Positions 40,713 through 50,055 of a stretch of 64,000 bases of DNA are shown here, one piece after another (position 1 is the first letter of the stretch; every line of letters starts with the position of its first letter). A program made the translations under genes and the position numbers. The stretch is from positions 11,961 through 75,960 of the forward strand of contig DBXO01000010.1 of NCBI GenBank assembly GCA_002309635.1, written 5' to 3'. The DNA comes from Ruminococcus flavefaciens. Lineage in GTDB: Bacteria; Bacillota; Clostridia; Oscillospirales; Ruminococcaceae. The notes under the pieces are model-generated. The model saw only the letters and a program-made list of their open reading frames with translations. It searched no databases and was not told where the DNA came from.

Positions 40713-42338
40713 ATGAGTAAAAAAGAACTCGATGAGAAGAACATCAGCGAGTCTGCCGAAGAGGCTGTTGAAGCTGCCGGGGAAAAGATCAGCAAGTGGA
40801 ACAGCAGAAGACTTAAGTACGGCTCAATGTTCTATATCATCATAATTCTTGTAATTGCAATAGTTGTTATAATAAACATCATGGTGAACGTTATCTCAAA
40901 GCGTTCGCTCCTCAAGGTGGACCTCACCTCTGACAGCAGATACGACCTCAGCTACGAGTCCATAAACGTACTGAAGAGTCTTGACAAGGACGTTGACATC
41001 ACAGTTACCTCAACAAAGGATTACTTCGACTCCCTCAGCGCATACTGGGAGGGTTATTATTCCTCAAACTACGGCGTCCCCTGTGACGTTCCCTATGAAA
41101 TGATACCCGAGATACTCGACAAGTACTCGGTATATGCAAAGCAGGGCAACGGCAGCATCAACGTCAAGTATGTAAATATGGACGTTGACCCCGATATCAT
41201 CAACAAGTACAAGGAACACTACAACGGCAGTATCGGCAACGGCTGCATCATTGTAAGCTCCGGCGAAAGAGTAAAGGTATTCTCCGAGAGCGACGTTATG
41301 ATGAAAATGCTCACAGCCGATGAAAACGCTCTTAGAAATCAGCAGCTCCTGTTCAAATTCTCGGGCGAGAGCATGCTCACATCGGCTATCAGGAGCGTTA
41401 CCGACGATAACCTTGTAAAGGTGGCATTCGCAAAGAAAATGAACGGCTCTGTGCTCTATGACGAGCAGATCTACGGTAACGCAGCAGTTACCTTTGAGGA
41501 AGAGCTCCTTGAAAAGAACGGCTACGACTGCACCGATATAGATATCGTAAGCGACGAGCTGAACGCAGAGGATTACGACATGGTAGTGCTCTTTGCTCCA
41601 TCGTCTGATTTTACAGAGGATGTCATCAAAAAGCTCAGCGATTTCCTTTACAATGACGGAAAATACGAAAAGAAGCTCATATACACTCCCGACCTCAGCA
41701 AGACTGGCCTCACAAATATCGACGGTTTCCTTGCAGACTGGAGCATAAAGATAGAACCCAATTATCTGTTCGATGACGAAAATTATATCCTCAACAGCAA
41801 CATGATAAAGCTCAACATAAGCGATACCGATTATGTAGGCGCTCTGCCCAACAACAAGCTGCCCATAATTTCTGAGTATACAAGAGAGATCTCACAGATC
41901 AAGAAGAACAACGACGATGTCGTAAAGGAGCTTCTCAAGACCTGTGACACTTCATATACGGTTGATATAACAGGAAAGAACAAGACAAAGGGCGAAAAGG
42001 CTGAAAGACCTGTGGTGCTGCTTTCAAGAAAGGAACGCTCAGAGGAGTTCAAGCTTGTGGGAAGCGACGTGCTCGTTATAGGAAGTCCGCTTATGTCGGG
42101 ACCTGTCTATATACAGCAGAATGAGTCGATAAACAACGCAAACGTGCTCCTGAATATCATAAACGGTATGACAGGAAAGGAAAACAGCGTTGTTATCCCC
42201 GAAAAGAGCCTTCAGTCTTCGTTCTTCGCTCCTACCGCAGGACAGCTCAAGGGAATACGCATAATCGTTATGTGGATAATCCCGTTCATTGCAGCAGCTG
42301 TCGGCGTATTTGTACTGTTAAGGAGACGAAATAAATAA
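40713..42338 (+). CDS. GldG-like ABC-associated membrane protein
   Basis: The 541-residue protein starts at ATG 40713 (AAGGAAGG upstream); a TTG at 40686 is in frame but less likely. It has a cytosolic acidic N-terminus, a span at about 45-70 (MFYIIIILVIAIVVIINIMV), a long extracytoplasmic domain of the GldG type (KVDLTSDSRYDLSYESINVL to about 510), and a C-terminal span (IIVMWIIPFIAAAVGVFVLL). GldG-type domains resemble periplasmic binding-like folds and work with the ABC core. The substrate is unknown. Confidence 0.88.
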   Translation: MSKKELDEKNISESAEEAVEAAGEKISKWNSRRLKYGSMFYIIIILVIAIVVIINIMVNVISKRSLLKVDLTSDSRYDLSYESINVLKSLDKDVDITVTSTKDYFDSLSAYWEGYYSSNYGVPCDVPYEMIPEILDKYSVYAKQGNGSINVKYVNMDVDPDIINKYKEHYNGSIGNGCIIVSSGERVKVFSESDVMMKMLTADENALRNQQLLFKFSGESMLTSAIRSVTDDNLVKVAFAKKMNGSVLYDEQIYGNAAVTFEEELLEKNGYDCTDIDIVSDELNAEDYDMVVLFAPSSDFTEDVIKKLSDFLYNDGKYEKKLIYTPDLSKTGLTNIDGFLADWSIKIEPNYLFDDENYILNSNMIKLNISDTDYVGALPNNKLPIISEYTREISQIKKNNDDVVKELLKTCDTSYTVDITGKNKTKGEKAERPVVLLSRKERSEEFKLVGSDVLVIGSPLMSGPVYIQQNESINNANVLLNIINGMTGKENSVVIPEKSLQSSFFAPTAGQLKGIRIIVMWIIPFIAAAVGVFVLLRRRNK

Positions 42339-43858
42339 TGAAGAAGCAAGCAAAGGGAATAATCGCTCTCAGCGCTGTGCTTGCAGCGCTGCTGGGCGGA
42401 GGATACGCCTATATGAAGCTTAATCCCGAGGACAGCGGAGAAAATGGCGGCTCCAGCAATATGGAGCTGCTTGCCACTACTGCTGACGGAGAGGGCACGG
42501 TACTCGTAAGCGACAACGGCAGCGAGGAGGGCGTAGTTAAAAAGGCAGTCATTATCAACGACAGCGGCAAGCTTACCGTTGTCAGGAAGTCCGCTCCCGC
42601 AGAGGACGGCAATGCCCCCGCTTATACCCTTGACGGCTTTACAGACCTTAAGGTGGACGAGATGATGGTATCCACCCTTGTCAACAACGGAAACGGTCTT
42701 ACCGCAAAGTCGGCAGTCGCAAGAGGCTGCGACGATGTGTCAAAGTACGGTCTCGACAAGCCTGAGGCTACCGTAGAGATAGTCTATGAATCAGGCAATA
42801 CCGTGAAGTTCCTCGTTGGCGACAAGACCCCGTCAGGTGAGTCTGTATACGTAATGGTGGACGGCAGCAGGGACGTATACTCGGTTGCACCGTCATTAGT
42901 TGCCAATTACAGCAAGACAGTCAAGGACTTTATCAGCACGACCATACTCGAAAAGCCTGCCGACGGCACAGAGCCTGACGTAAAAAGTCTCAGGGTGGAA
43001 CGTGACGACCTTAAAGACGGCTTCTATTTAGAGTACGACAACAACTCAGGCGTAGCCCATTCGGGCGGAACATCTTCTTCCTATAAGATGCATGAGCCTA
43101 CGGAAAGCTACCTTACGGTAGAAAGGTCCACCGATGTCATAACGGGTATGTTCGGACTTTCGGCGTCCGATATCTACGTTATGCACTGCAAGGAGGACGA
43201 CATAAAGAACGCCGGTCTCAGCAAGCCCTTCTGCAAGGTGGACTGCGAGATGAAAGACGGCAAGAAGTACGAGCTCCTGCTAAGTGAGGTATTCGCGGAC
43301 AATTCGGGCAAGAAGTGCTGCTACGGAATGCTCGGGGGAGATAATGTCATATACATCATCTCTGAAGACAAGGCGCCGTGGCTCACAGTACAGCCAATAG
43401 ACGTTGCATCGAGAATGCTCATTACTTCTTATGTATGGAACATCACTGATATGACCGTAAGCAGCGGCAGTGAAAAGGCAGAGTTTGTCATAACCCAGAA
43501 CGAGCCGGGCAAGAAGCTGGATAGCCCTCAGTCCGAGGACTTCAAGGCTACCTATAACGGCAAGGAGATAGACGCCGAGAGATACAGGCAGTTCTATGCG
43601 TTCCTCAACGGTGCAAATGCAGAGGAATTCGCACTTGAAGCACCTGTTCCCGCAGGCGAGCCTATGGCGAGCATAAAGTTCAACGATTCCTACAGGGGAA
43701 AGACGGAGACATACGAATTTTATGACGATTCGGTAATGAGAGTTCTCATAGTGGTAGACGGCAAGAGCAAGTATTACTGCACAAAGTCGTTTGTAAGCGT
43801 CCTTACGGACAACATACGCAAGATAGACGGTACTGACGATTTCGTCACGACATGGTAA
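42338..43858 (+). CDS. DUF4340-domain membrane-anchored protein
   Basis: The 506-residue protein has an N-terminal anchor (IIALSAVLAALLGGGYAYM) and an outside region with repeated DUF4340-like units, such as KYGLDKPEATVEIVYESGN with FLVGDKTPSGESVYVMVDGS, and AGLSKPFCKVDCEMKDGKKY. It overlaps the preceding stop by one base. DUF4340 proteins regularly accompany GldG-type ABC modules, so it is a component of the same complex. Confidence 0.88.
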   Translation: MKKQAKGIIALSAVLAALLGGGYAYMKLNPEDSGENGGSSNMELLATTADGEGTVLVSDNGSEEGVVKKAVIINDSGKLTVVRKSAPAEDGNAPAYTLDGFTDLKVDEMMVSTLVNNGNGLTAKSAVARGCDDVSKYGLDKPEATVEIVYESGNTVKFLVGDKTPSGESVYVMVDGSRDVYSVAPSLVANYSKTVKDFISTTILEKPADGTEPDVKSLRVERDDLKDGFYLEYDNNSGVAHSGGTSSSYKMHEPTESYLTVERSTDVITGMFGLSASDIYVMHCKEDDIKNAGLSKPFCKVDCEMKDGKKYELLLSEVFADNSGKKCCYGMLGGDNVIYIISEDKAPWLTVQPIDVASRMLITSYVWNITDMTVSSGSEKAEFVITQNEPGKKLDSPQSEDFKATYNGKEIDAERYRQFYAFLNGANAEEFALEAPVPAGEPMASIKFNDSYRGKTETYEFYDDSVMRVLIVVDGKSKYYCTKSFVSVLTDNIRKIDGTDDFVTTW

Positions 43859-43878
43859 TTATTTCAGGGAGGTATATA

Positions 43879-44160
43879 ATGATCGAGAAATTCAACACAT
43901 ACAAGGGCTATCCGCTGGTAAGAAGCGGCAATCAGATATACTACGGCTATATGTCGGATCCTTATGTTATCTTTATACAGATACTTGAGACCACCGAGGA
44001 GAACGGTGAGCAGATGACTTCAAAGGTAAGAGTTGTCCAGATGGACACAAATGAGCCCGATCCTCTCAAGGCTTTCGTAAAGAATGCCGAGCGCGAGTGC
44101 GGACTCTACGAGGCGCTGGATATCGCCAATGTATGGCTGGAAAAGGCACTCAAAAGCTGA
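43879..44160 (+). CDS. Small conserved-looking hypothetical protein
   Basis: The 93-residue product starts at 43879 (MIEKFNTYKGYPLVRSGNQI), with GGGAGG in front. It is probably a small cytosolic beta-alpha domain (YYGYMSDPYVIFIQILE, VRVVQMDTNEPDPLKAF). I do not recognise a family. It is the last gene of the ABC/DUF4340 operon, 20 bp after it, and is followed by a strong terminator. Confidence 0.75.
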   Translation: MIEKFNTYKGYPLVRSGNQIYYGYMSDPYVIFIQILETTEENGEQMTSKVRVVQMDTNEPDPLKAFVKNAERECGLYEALDIANVWLEKALKS

Positions 44161-44197
44161 TTGATGCATAATTATCTGATAAACGGTACTTTTTACA

Positions 44198-44223
44198 GGG
44201 CGGCATTTGCCGCCCGTTTTCTT
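44198..44223 (+). terminator. Terminator of the ABC operon
   Basis: GGGCGGC-ATTT-GCCGCCC followed by GTTTTCTTT. Confidence 0.92.
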
Positions 44224-44321
44224 TGTAAGAAAAAGTCTTTCTATAACAGGGCTGAAATAAGGGTTAATACAATGCAAAGCCATTGAATACTGAAAAATTA
44301 TTTTCAAATTCTATATTTTAC

Positions 44322-44367
44322 ACAAAAAGAAAATGCCTGAATTGTTGCTTTTAACAATTCAGGCATT
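44322..44367. terminator. Bidirectional terminator, end of fakA
   Basis: AATGCCTGAATTGTT (44332-44346) pairs perfectly with AACAATTCAGGCATT (44353-44367). The minus-strand T tract is long; the plus side has GTTTATT. Confidence 0.9.
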
Positions 44368-44393
44368 GTTTATTGATTACGCAATCATAAAGT

Positions 44394-46064
44394 TCATTCT
44401 ATGGAAATAATATAGTAGTAGACAGGCTGTCCGCCGTTAACGAGCATTACCTCTATCCTGTCGCCAAGCTTGGACTGTATGAACTTCTGCAATTCTTCAG
44501 CGTTTTCCTCTGATACGTCAGCGCCGTGGATAAGGGTAACATAGTTCACATCGCCCTTTGCAAGCTTCTTGACGAGCTTGTAGGTGGCCTTGTTTATGTC
44601 ACGTTCGGTGAATGAAAGCTTGCCGTTGTCGAGAGCAAGTATCTCGCCCTCTTTTATCTGATGACCCTCGAACTCCGAGTTCCTTGCGGCAAAGGTTATA
44701 AGTCCCGTGGATACCTTTTCAAATGCCTTTGTCATATCGATACGGTTCTCGTTAAGGCTGCGGCTGTCGTCGAATGCGAGCATTGCGGCGATACCCTGAG
44801 GTATGGTCCTTGTCTGGAGCACACAGACCTTTCTGTCCGTGAGCTTTACAGCCTGCTCTGCCGCCATGATTATGTTCTTGTTGTTGGGAAGCACGAATAC
44901 CGTATTCGCGGGAGTTTTAAGTATAGCACGGAGGATATCGTCAGTAGAGGGGTTCATTGTCTGGCCGCCCTTTACCACAACATCGGCGCCGAGGTCTGTG
45001 AACATTGCTTCAAGTCCGTGACCTGCCGCAACTGCAACAAATCCGAACTCCTTTTCGGGCTCTGCGGGAGTAAGTCCCTCCTCGGCAGCGCGGGCGTCCT
45101 TGACCTTGTTTTCGTGCTGAATGCGCATATTCTCTATCTTCGGTCTGGGATCATTGGTGAAGTGACCGAACTCAAGCCCCTTCTGGATAGCCTTTCCCGG
45201 GTTATCTGTATGTACATGCACCTTTATTATCTTCTCGTCGTCAACTACAACAACGCAGTCGCCTATGGTTTCAAGGTAAGCCCTGAGTATGGAAGCGTCG
45301 GGGCAGTTATCTTCCTTTTCGAGCATGAACTCGGTGCAGTAGGTGTAGGTGATATCGTCGTCGTACTCGCTTACGGCTGTTCTGAAAGAATCAGTGGAGC
45401 TTTCCTGAGCTGCGGGAGATTCATTGGGCTCGGCTATCTTTCCGCCTGCAAACACATCGCACATTGCCCTGAATATAATGCACAGGCCTTTTCCTCCTGC
45501 GTCAACGACTCCTGCCTTTTTCAGCTGCGGGAGCATATCGGTGGTCTTTTCGAGAGTAGCCTCTGCCTCCTTGCAGACCTCCTCCCAGAAGGTGACCTCA
45601 TCGTTGGTCTCGGCGCATATCTCATTTGCCTTTGCTGCGGCAGCCTTGACTACTGTAAGGATAGTACCCTCAACAGGCTTCATTACCGCCTTGTATGCCG
45701 CTTCAACGCCGAAGCGCAGAGCGTCGCTGAAGTTCTCGCTGCCTGCTTCCTTACAGCCTGCGAGACCCTTGGAAAATCCTCTGAAAATAAGTGAAAGAAT
45801 AACGCCGGAGTTTCCTCTTGCGCCTCTCAGAAATGCCGAAGCAGCCGTGGAAGCTACCTCCGAAACGGGTGCCTTTGAGTCAATTCGTCTGAGCTCTGCG
45901 ATAGAGTTGCCTATGGTCATTGACATATTAGTTCCCGTATCGCCGTCCGGGACAGGATATACGTTCAGCTCGTCTACCTCGCGTTTTCTGTTGGTTATGG
46001 TAACAGCTGCTGAGATAATGGCGTCTCTGAGTAATGAACCGTTTATCACAGTTAAGTCCTCCAA
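44394..46064 (-). CDS. fakA: DAK2/YloV-type fatty acid kinase subunit FakA
   Basis: The 556-residue cytosolic protein has an N-terminal DhaL-like ATP-binding domain with the Asp cluster VYPVPDGDTGTNMSMTI (about 36-52) and GARGNSGVILS, and a C-terminal DegV-like part (FVAVAAGHGLEAMF; TVFVLPNNKNIIMAAEQAV). FakA phosphorylates fatty acids carried by a FakB protein, feeding phospholipid synthesis; no fakB is in the window. It forms an operon with asp23/yloU upstream, as usual in Firmicutes. Confidence 0.92.
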   Translation of the reverse strand: MEDLTVINGSLLRDAIISAAVTITNRKREVDELNVYPVPDGDTGTNMSMTIGNSIAELRRIDSKAPVSEVASTAASAFLRGARGNSGVILSLIFRGFSKGLAGCKEAGSENFSDALRFGVEAAYKAVMKPVEGTILTVVKAAAAKANEICAETNDEVTFWEEVCKEAEATLEKTTDMLPQLKKAGVVDAGGKGLCIIFRAMCDVFAGGKIAEPNESPAAQESSTDSFRTAVSEYDDDITYTYCTEFMLEKEDNCPDASILRAYLETIGDCVVVVDDEKIIKVHVHTDNPGKAIQKGLEFGHFTNDPRPKIENMRIQHENKVKDARAAEEGLTPAEPEKEFGFVAVAAGHGLEAMFTDLGADVVVKGGQTMNPSTDDILRAILKTPANTVFVLPNNKNIIMAAEQAVKLTDRKVCVLQTRTIPQGIAAMLAFDDSRSLNENRIDMTKAFEKVSTGLITFAARNSEFEGHQIKEGEILALDNGKLSFTERDINKATYKLVKKLAKGDVNYVTLIHGADVSEENAEELQKFIQSKLGDRIEVMLVNGGQPVYYYIISIE

Positions 46065-46092
46065 TTCTGTAGACAGGTGAAAACTGTACGCC

Positions 46093-46452
46093 TTAAGCGT
46101 TCAGATCGTCAACGAAAACGTTGACCTTGTGTACATCTATTCCTGCAGCTTCCTCTACTGTGAAGCTGACCTTATGAGTAATGCTGTTTACGGCTGCAGT
46201 GATATTGGTACCATATGTTACTTTGATATGCAGATCGATGATGAGACCGCCTTCCTTATCGGTGCGGATCACAACCCCTCTGTTTTTCCTGAAAGCTTTT
46301 CCTGCTGTAAGAGCTGAAACGGCAGAGCGGAAGGTGCTCACATTGCTGACGTCGGAAACGCCGAAGCAGTCGGTGACAGCGTGCTTTACGAGCTCGGTGA
46401 GATAATTCTCCGAAATAGTGATCTTTCCGATATGATTTTCAAAGCCTACCAT
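46093..46452 (-). CDS. Asp23/Gls24 family protein (YloU-like)
   Basis: The 119-residue protein reads GKITISENYLTELVKHAVTD, GVVIRTDKEGGLIIDLHIKV and VEEAAGIDVHKVNVFVDDL, the Asp23 core. Members attach to the membrane through partners or act near cell-envelope stress functions; the exact role is unclear. The RBS AAAGGAG is 10 bases before the ATG. It is the first gene of the fakA operon. Confidence 0.93.
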   Translation of the reverse strand: MVGFENHIGKITISENYLTELVKHAVTDCFGVSDVSNVSTFRSAVSALTAGKAFRKNRGVVIRTDKEGGLIIDLHIKVTYGTNITAAVNSITHKVSFTVEEAAGIDVHKVNVFVDDLNA

Positions 46453-46514
46453 GTGGTCATCACTCCTTTGGTAAAATTTTGCTGCGGCATATAATAATGA
46501 CCGCTATCCTAATA

Positions 46515-46543
46515 ATTATATCACAAACTTATATGATTTACAA
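46515..46543 (-). promoter_or_regulatory. SigA promoter of asp23-fakA
   Basis: Minus strand: TTGTAA (46538-46543), 17-bp spacer, TATAAT (46515-46520). Confidence 0.8.
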
Positions 46544-46623
46544 GTCCTGAAAAGAAGAATATTTTTTATAATTTTTCAGCGATCGGGGAAAGCGGCTGTT
46601 TACGGAATACTGCTCCTTGAACA

Positions 46624-46655
46624 TAAAAAGCCGCATCACTTATCGTGACGCGGCT
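46624..46655 (-). terminator. Terminator of the 44-codon gene
   Basis: Minus strand: AGCCGCGTCAC / GTGATGCGGCT, then TTTTT. The stem contains the last codons and stop of the small ORF. Confidence 0.85.
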
Positions 46656-46770
46656 GCTGTCGCCATAGGAATAGCGTATGTAAAAAATCAACTGACTTTT
46701 TATTCAGTATACTGGCGGTTGTTAAGGCAATGAAAATAAACACTGTTGCTACAGGTAAGATGATTTCCAT
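46636..46770 (-). CDS. 44-residue single-span membrane peptide
   Basis: This short frame is complete as a transcription unit: promoter at 46802-46830, GGGAG 9 bases before the ATG, and a terminator that begins within the gene's end. The peptide starts MEIILPVATVFIFIALTTAS, so it is a single hydrophobic span, then ILNKKSVDFLHTLFLWRQQ and PRHDK, a basic C-terminus. Size and shape resemble holin-like type I toxins of Firmicutes (TxpA-like) or regulatory membrane peptides. I cannot see an antisense RNA promoter. It sits alone between asp23 and polA. Confidence 0.6.
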   Translation of the reverse strand: MEIILPVATVFIFIALTTASILNKKSVDFLHTLFLWRQQPRHDK

Positions 46771-46801
46771 ATTTTACAACTCCCGATATAACATTTTATT
46801 T

Positions 46802-46830
46802 ATTATGGCGCTTTGGGGGCGCTTTTTCAA
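46802..46830 (-). promoter_or_regulatory. Promoter of the 44-codon gene
   Basis: Minus strand: TTGAAA (46825-46830), 17-bp spacer containing GCGC..GCGC, CATAAT (46802-46807). The spacer palindrome could be an operator. Confidence 0.7.
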
Positions 46831-46920
46831 GTTTTCGGCATTTTTGACCATTTATTACGCTGATTTTTGAAATTTATGGAAAATTTATACTTGTTTTTGC
46901 AAAAAATTTGTGCCCTTGTA

Positions 46921-46949
46921 TTGATTATTATAAAAATTTATGGTATCAT
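46921..46949 (+). promoter_or_regulatory. Promoter of the polA operon
   Basis: TTGATT (46921-46926), 17-bp spacer ending TGG, TATCAT (46944-46949). Confidence 0.65.
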
Positions 46950-47028
46950 ATAAACTAAGCTAATTTTTACAGATGACATTATATAAGGTTCAGATGTCGG
47001 ACCAATATCCTAACAAACGGAGGTCGCT

Positions 47029-49566
47029 ATGAAGCTTCTCGCAATAGACGGCAACAGTATTCTCAACAGGGCTTTTTACGGAATCAAGCTGCTTACAAAC
47101 AAAAAGGGTCAGTTTACCAACGCAATATTCGGTTTTATGAATATTTACCTGCGCAACGTGGGCGATGTGAAGCCTGACGCAGTGGCGGTGGCATTTGACC
47201 TGAAGTCGCCTACATTCCGTCATAAGGCCGTATCCTACTACAAGGCGAACCGAAAGGGCATGCCGCCCGAGCTTGCAGAGCAGCTCCCGAGAGTGAAGGA
47301 GCTCCTCACGCTTATGGGCGTCAGGGTCGTTGAATGCGAGGGCTACGAGGCGGACGACGTTCTCGGCACTCTCTCGAAGCTTTGTTCAGACAGCGGAAAC
47401 GAATGTTACGTACTCACGGGAGACAGGGACAGCCTGCAGCTCATCGACGATAAGGTCACCGTTATACTTGCTACCAACAAGGAGAATATATACTATACTC
47501 CCGAAAGGTTCAACGAGGATTACGGCTTCGAGCCCATAAAGCTCATAGACCTGAAAGCACTCATGGGAGACAGCTCGGACAATATCCCGGGAGTTGCGGG
47601 CATCGGCGAAAAAACAGCCTCTTCCCTCATAAAGGAGTACGGATGTATCGAGACGCTGTATGAGAGGTATGAGGACTCATCGCTGACAAAGGGCGTAAAG
47701 GCTAAGCTTGCAGCAGGCGCAGCTTCGGCAAAGGAGAGCAAGTGGCTGGCTACTATAGTCAGGGACGCTCCCATAGACAGGGAGCTTGACAGCTATAAGC
47801 CCGGTACTCCCGATAACGGGGCTATCGGACGTATGCTCACCGAGCTGGAGATGTTCAAGCTTCTCGACAAGCTGGGCATAAGTGCCGCAGAGAGCGCAAA
47901 TTCGGCTCCCGAGGTCAAGGCTGAGGAGGCTGAGGTCATAAACGCTCGGGTGAGCGGTCTCACTGAGGATATTATCGGCAGTATCATGGACTGCGAGTAT
48001 CTTTTCCGTGACGGTAAGCTGTCTGTACGAAGCGGCGACAACGTCTATACCTCCGGTGACGAAAGTCTCATAGCGGCTTTTTTCGCTTCGGAGTGCAGCA
48101 AATCAACAGATGACGCAAAGGCGCATTATCGCTGGGCTATGGCTCGTGGGGGCGGGCTGAAGAATCTCAGGAGCGATGCGGCTATATGCGGTTATCTGCT
48201 GAACAATTCCGCTTCGGATTACGCTGTGGATAAGCTCTGCGCAGAGTACGGAGTACACTACTACAGCGAAAACGGCGAGCTTGCCGAACTTTTGTCACTG
48301 CGCGGACTTATTGCAAAGCTGCGCGGCGAGATAGAAGCGGAGGGCATGACAGAGCTGCTGGAAAAGGTGGAGCTGCCTCTCACGGAGGTGCTTGCTTCAA
48401 TGGAGGACACGGGCGTCCTTATCGACAAAAAGGGCGTTGAGGACTTCGGGGTATACCTGTCGGAGATGATCGAGGAAACTCAGCAGATGATCTACGACGA
48501 GGCAGGACATGAATTCAACATCTCCTCTCCGAAGCAGCTTGGAACGGTGCTTTTCGAGGAAATGGGGCTTCCGGCCAGGAAAAAGACCAAAAGCGGCTAT
48601 TCCACCAATGCGGAGGTGCTGGAGGAGCTGAGGAATTACGCGCCCATAGTTGACAACGTGCTCAGGTACAGGCAGTATACAAAGCTCAATTCCACCTATG
48701 TTGCGGGACTTCTTGACAAGATAGCTCCCGACGGCAGGATACACACATGGTTCAGGCAGACTGAAACAAGAACGGGGCGTATCAGCTCGACAGAGCCGAA
48801 TATGCAGAATATACCCGTCCGTACAGAGCTTGGCGCTCAGATGAGGAAGTTCTTCACCGCAGGTGAGGGGAAAATACTTATCGACGCCGACTACAGTCAG
48901 ATAGAACTGAGAGTTATGGCTCATTTATGCGGCGACGAGAATATGACGGAGGCTTTCAATTCGGGAGAGGATATACACACCTCAACGGCGGCACAGGTGT
49001 TCGATATGCCGCTGTTTATGGTCACTCCTGAGATGAGAAGCGCCGCCAAAGCCGTGAACTTCGGTATCATCTACGGTATCGGAGCATTCTCGCTTGCTAA
49101 GGATATCGGCACCTCGCTGGCGAAGGCAAAGAAATATATCGCCGATTACCTTGCAAAATACCCGAAGGTCAACAGCTTTATGGAGACCACAGTGGACAAT
49201 GCGGTAAGGGACGGCTTCGTGACTACAATGTTCGGCAGAAAACGCCGTATCCCCGAGCTTTCATCGTCCAATAAAGTATTACAGGCAGCAGGCAGGAGGA
49301 TCGCTATGAATACTCCTGTTCAGGGAACTGCCGCAGACCTCATAAAAATAGCAATGATAAACGTACACAACCGCCTCAAAGCCGAAAAACTCGACGCTAA
49401 ACTCATTTTGCAGGTTCACGATGAGCTTATCATCGAATCAGAGATCACCTGTGCTGACAGGTGTGCGGAGCTTCTCAGAGAGGAAATGCAGGGCGTTTAC
49501 GATATGAGAGTCCCGCTTGCAGTCGATGTTCATCAGGGCAAGAGCTGGTATGATGCAAAGGGCTGA
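47029..49566 (+). CDS. polA: DNA polymerase I
   Basis: Pol I removes RNA primers and fills gaps. The 845-residue protein has the 5' nuclease domain (about 1-290: LLAIDGNSILNRAFYGIKLL, EGYEADDVLGTL, DSSDNIPGVAGIGEKTA), a middle 3'-5' exonuclease-like domain, and the polymerase domain. That last domain has motif A DADYSQIELRVMAHLCG, the O-helix RSAAKAVNFGIIYGIGAFSL and motif C LQVHDELIIES. The middle domain is short and lacks the DxE-type catalytic residues, as in many Firmicutes Pol I, so proofreading is probably absent. RBS CGGAGG. Confidence 0.97.
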   Translation: MKLLAIDGNSILNRAFYGIKLLTNKKGQFTNAIFGFMNIYLRNVGDVKPDAVAVAFDLKSPTFRHKAVSYYKANRKGMPPELAEQLPRVKELLTLMGVRVVECEGYEADDVLGTLSKLCSDSGNECYVLTGDRDSLQLIDDKVTVILATNKENIYYTPERFNEDYGFEPIKLIDLKALMGDSSDNIPGVAGIGEKTASSLIKEYGCIETLYERYEDSSLTKGVKAKLAAGAASAKESKWLATIVRDAPIDRELDSYKPGTPDNGAIGRMLTELEMFKLLDKLGISAAESANSAPEVKAEEAEVINARVSGLTEDIIGSIMDCEYLFRDGKLSVRSGDNVYTSGDESLIAAFFASECSKSTDDAKAHYRWAMARGGGLKNLRSDAAICGYLLNNSASDYAVDKLCAEYGVHYYSENGELAELLSLRGLIAKLRGEIEAEGMTELLEKVELPLTEVLASMEDTGVLIDKKGVEDFGVYLSEMIEETQQMIYDEAGHEFNISSPKQLGTVLFEEMGLPARKKTKSGYSTNAEVLEELRNYAPIVDNVLRYRQYTKLNSTYVAGLLDKIAPDGRIHTWFRQTETRTGRISSTEPNMQNIPVRTELGAQMRKFFTAGEGKILIDADYSQIELRVMAHLCGDENMTEAFNSGEDIHTSTAAQVFDMPLFMVTPEMRSAAKAVNFGIIYGIGAFSLAKDIGTSLAKAKKYIADYLAKYPKVNSFMETTVDNAVRDGFVTTMFGRKRRIPELSSSNKVLQAAGRRIAMNTPVQGTAADLIKIAMINVHNRLKAEKLDAKLILQVHDELIIESEITCADRCAELLREEMQGVYDMRVPLAVDVHQGKSWYDAKG

Positions 49567-49571
49567 TAATT

Positions 49572-50030
49572 ATGTATAAATTTAATTTGAAGAGGATCAC
49601 AGAAGACTTTCCGTTATGTATATTTGAAGAGCTTTCAGAGCTCGACCACGAATGCTTCGACAGCGAGAACTGGTCGGCTCAGGATTTCATATCCGAAGCT
49701 GCTATGCCTACGGGCATAGTTATAGCAGTATACTGTATGTCACAGCCTGTGGGCGTGCTTGCAGGCTTTAATTCGTCCGATACGGGCGAGATACTCACCC
49801 TTGCCACTGCGAAGGCTTATCGCAGGCAGGGTATCGCAAGAATGCTGCTCAACGACTTTTTCTCACAGCTCCCCAGGGAGGTGGAGACTATAGCTCTTGA
49901 GGTGAGGCATTCAAATGAAGCCGCTATCGAGCTATATAAGGGCTTCGGCTTTGAACTGGCAGGCTCGCGCAAGAGGTTTTACAGCGCACCTGTGGAGGAC
50001 GCGGACATAATGGTGCGCAAACTCGGCTAA
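49572..50030 (+). CDS. rimI: GNAT acetyltransferase, RimI-like
   Basis: The 152-residue GNAT protein has AYRRQGIARMLLNDF (acetyl-CoA loop), IALEVRHSNEAAIELYKGFG and a C-terminal YSAPVEDADIMVRKL. It matches RimI, which acetylates the N-terminus of ribosomal protein S18. The gene is directly before tsaD, a frequent pairing. It follows polA by 5 bp. Confidence 0.87.
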   Translation: MYKFNLKRITEDFPLCIFEELSELDHECFDSENWSAQDFISEAAMPTGIVIAVYCMSQPVGVLAGFNSSDTGEILTLATAKAYRRQGIARMLLNDFFSQLPREVETIALEVRHSNEAAIELYKGFGFELAGSRKRFYSAPVEDADIMVRKLG

Positions 50031-50055
50031 TACACTAAAAGAAGGAATCGATTTT

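Noticed and set aside
46636..46830. A full type I toxin-antitoxin locus
   Set aside because: Only the peptide side is visible. I found no convincing antisense promoter, so I report it as a membrane peptide only.
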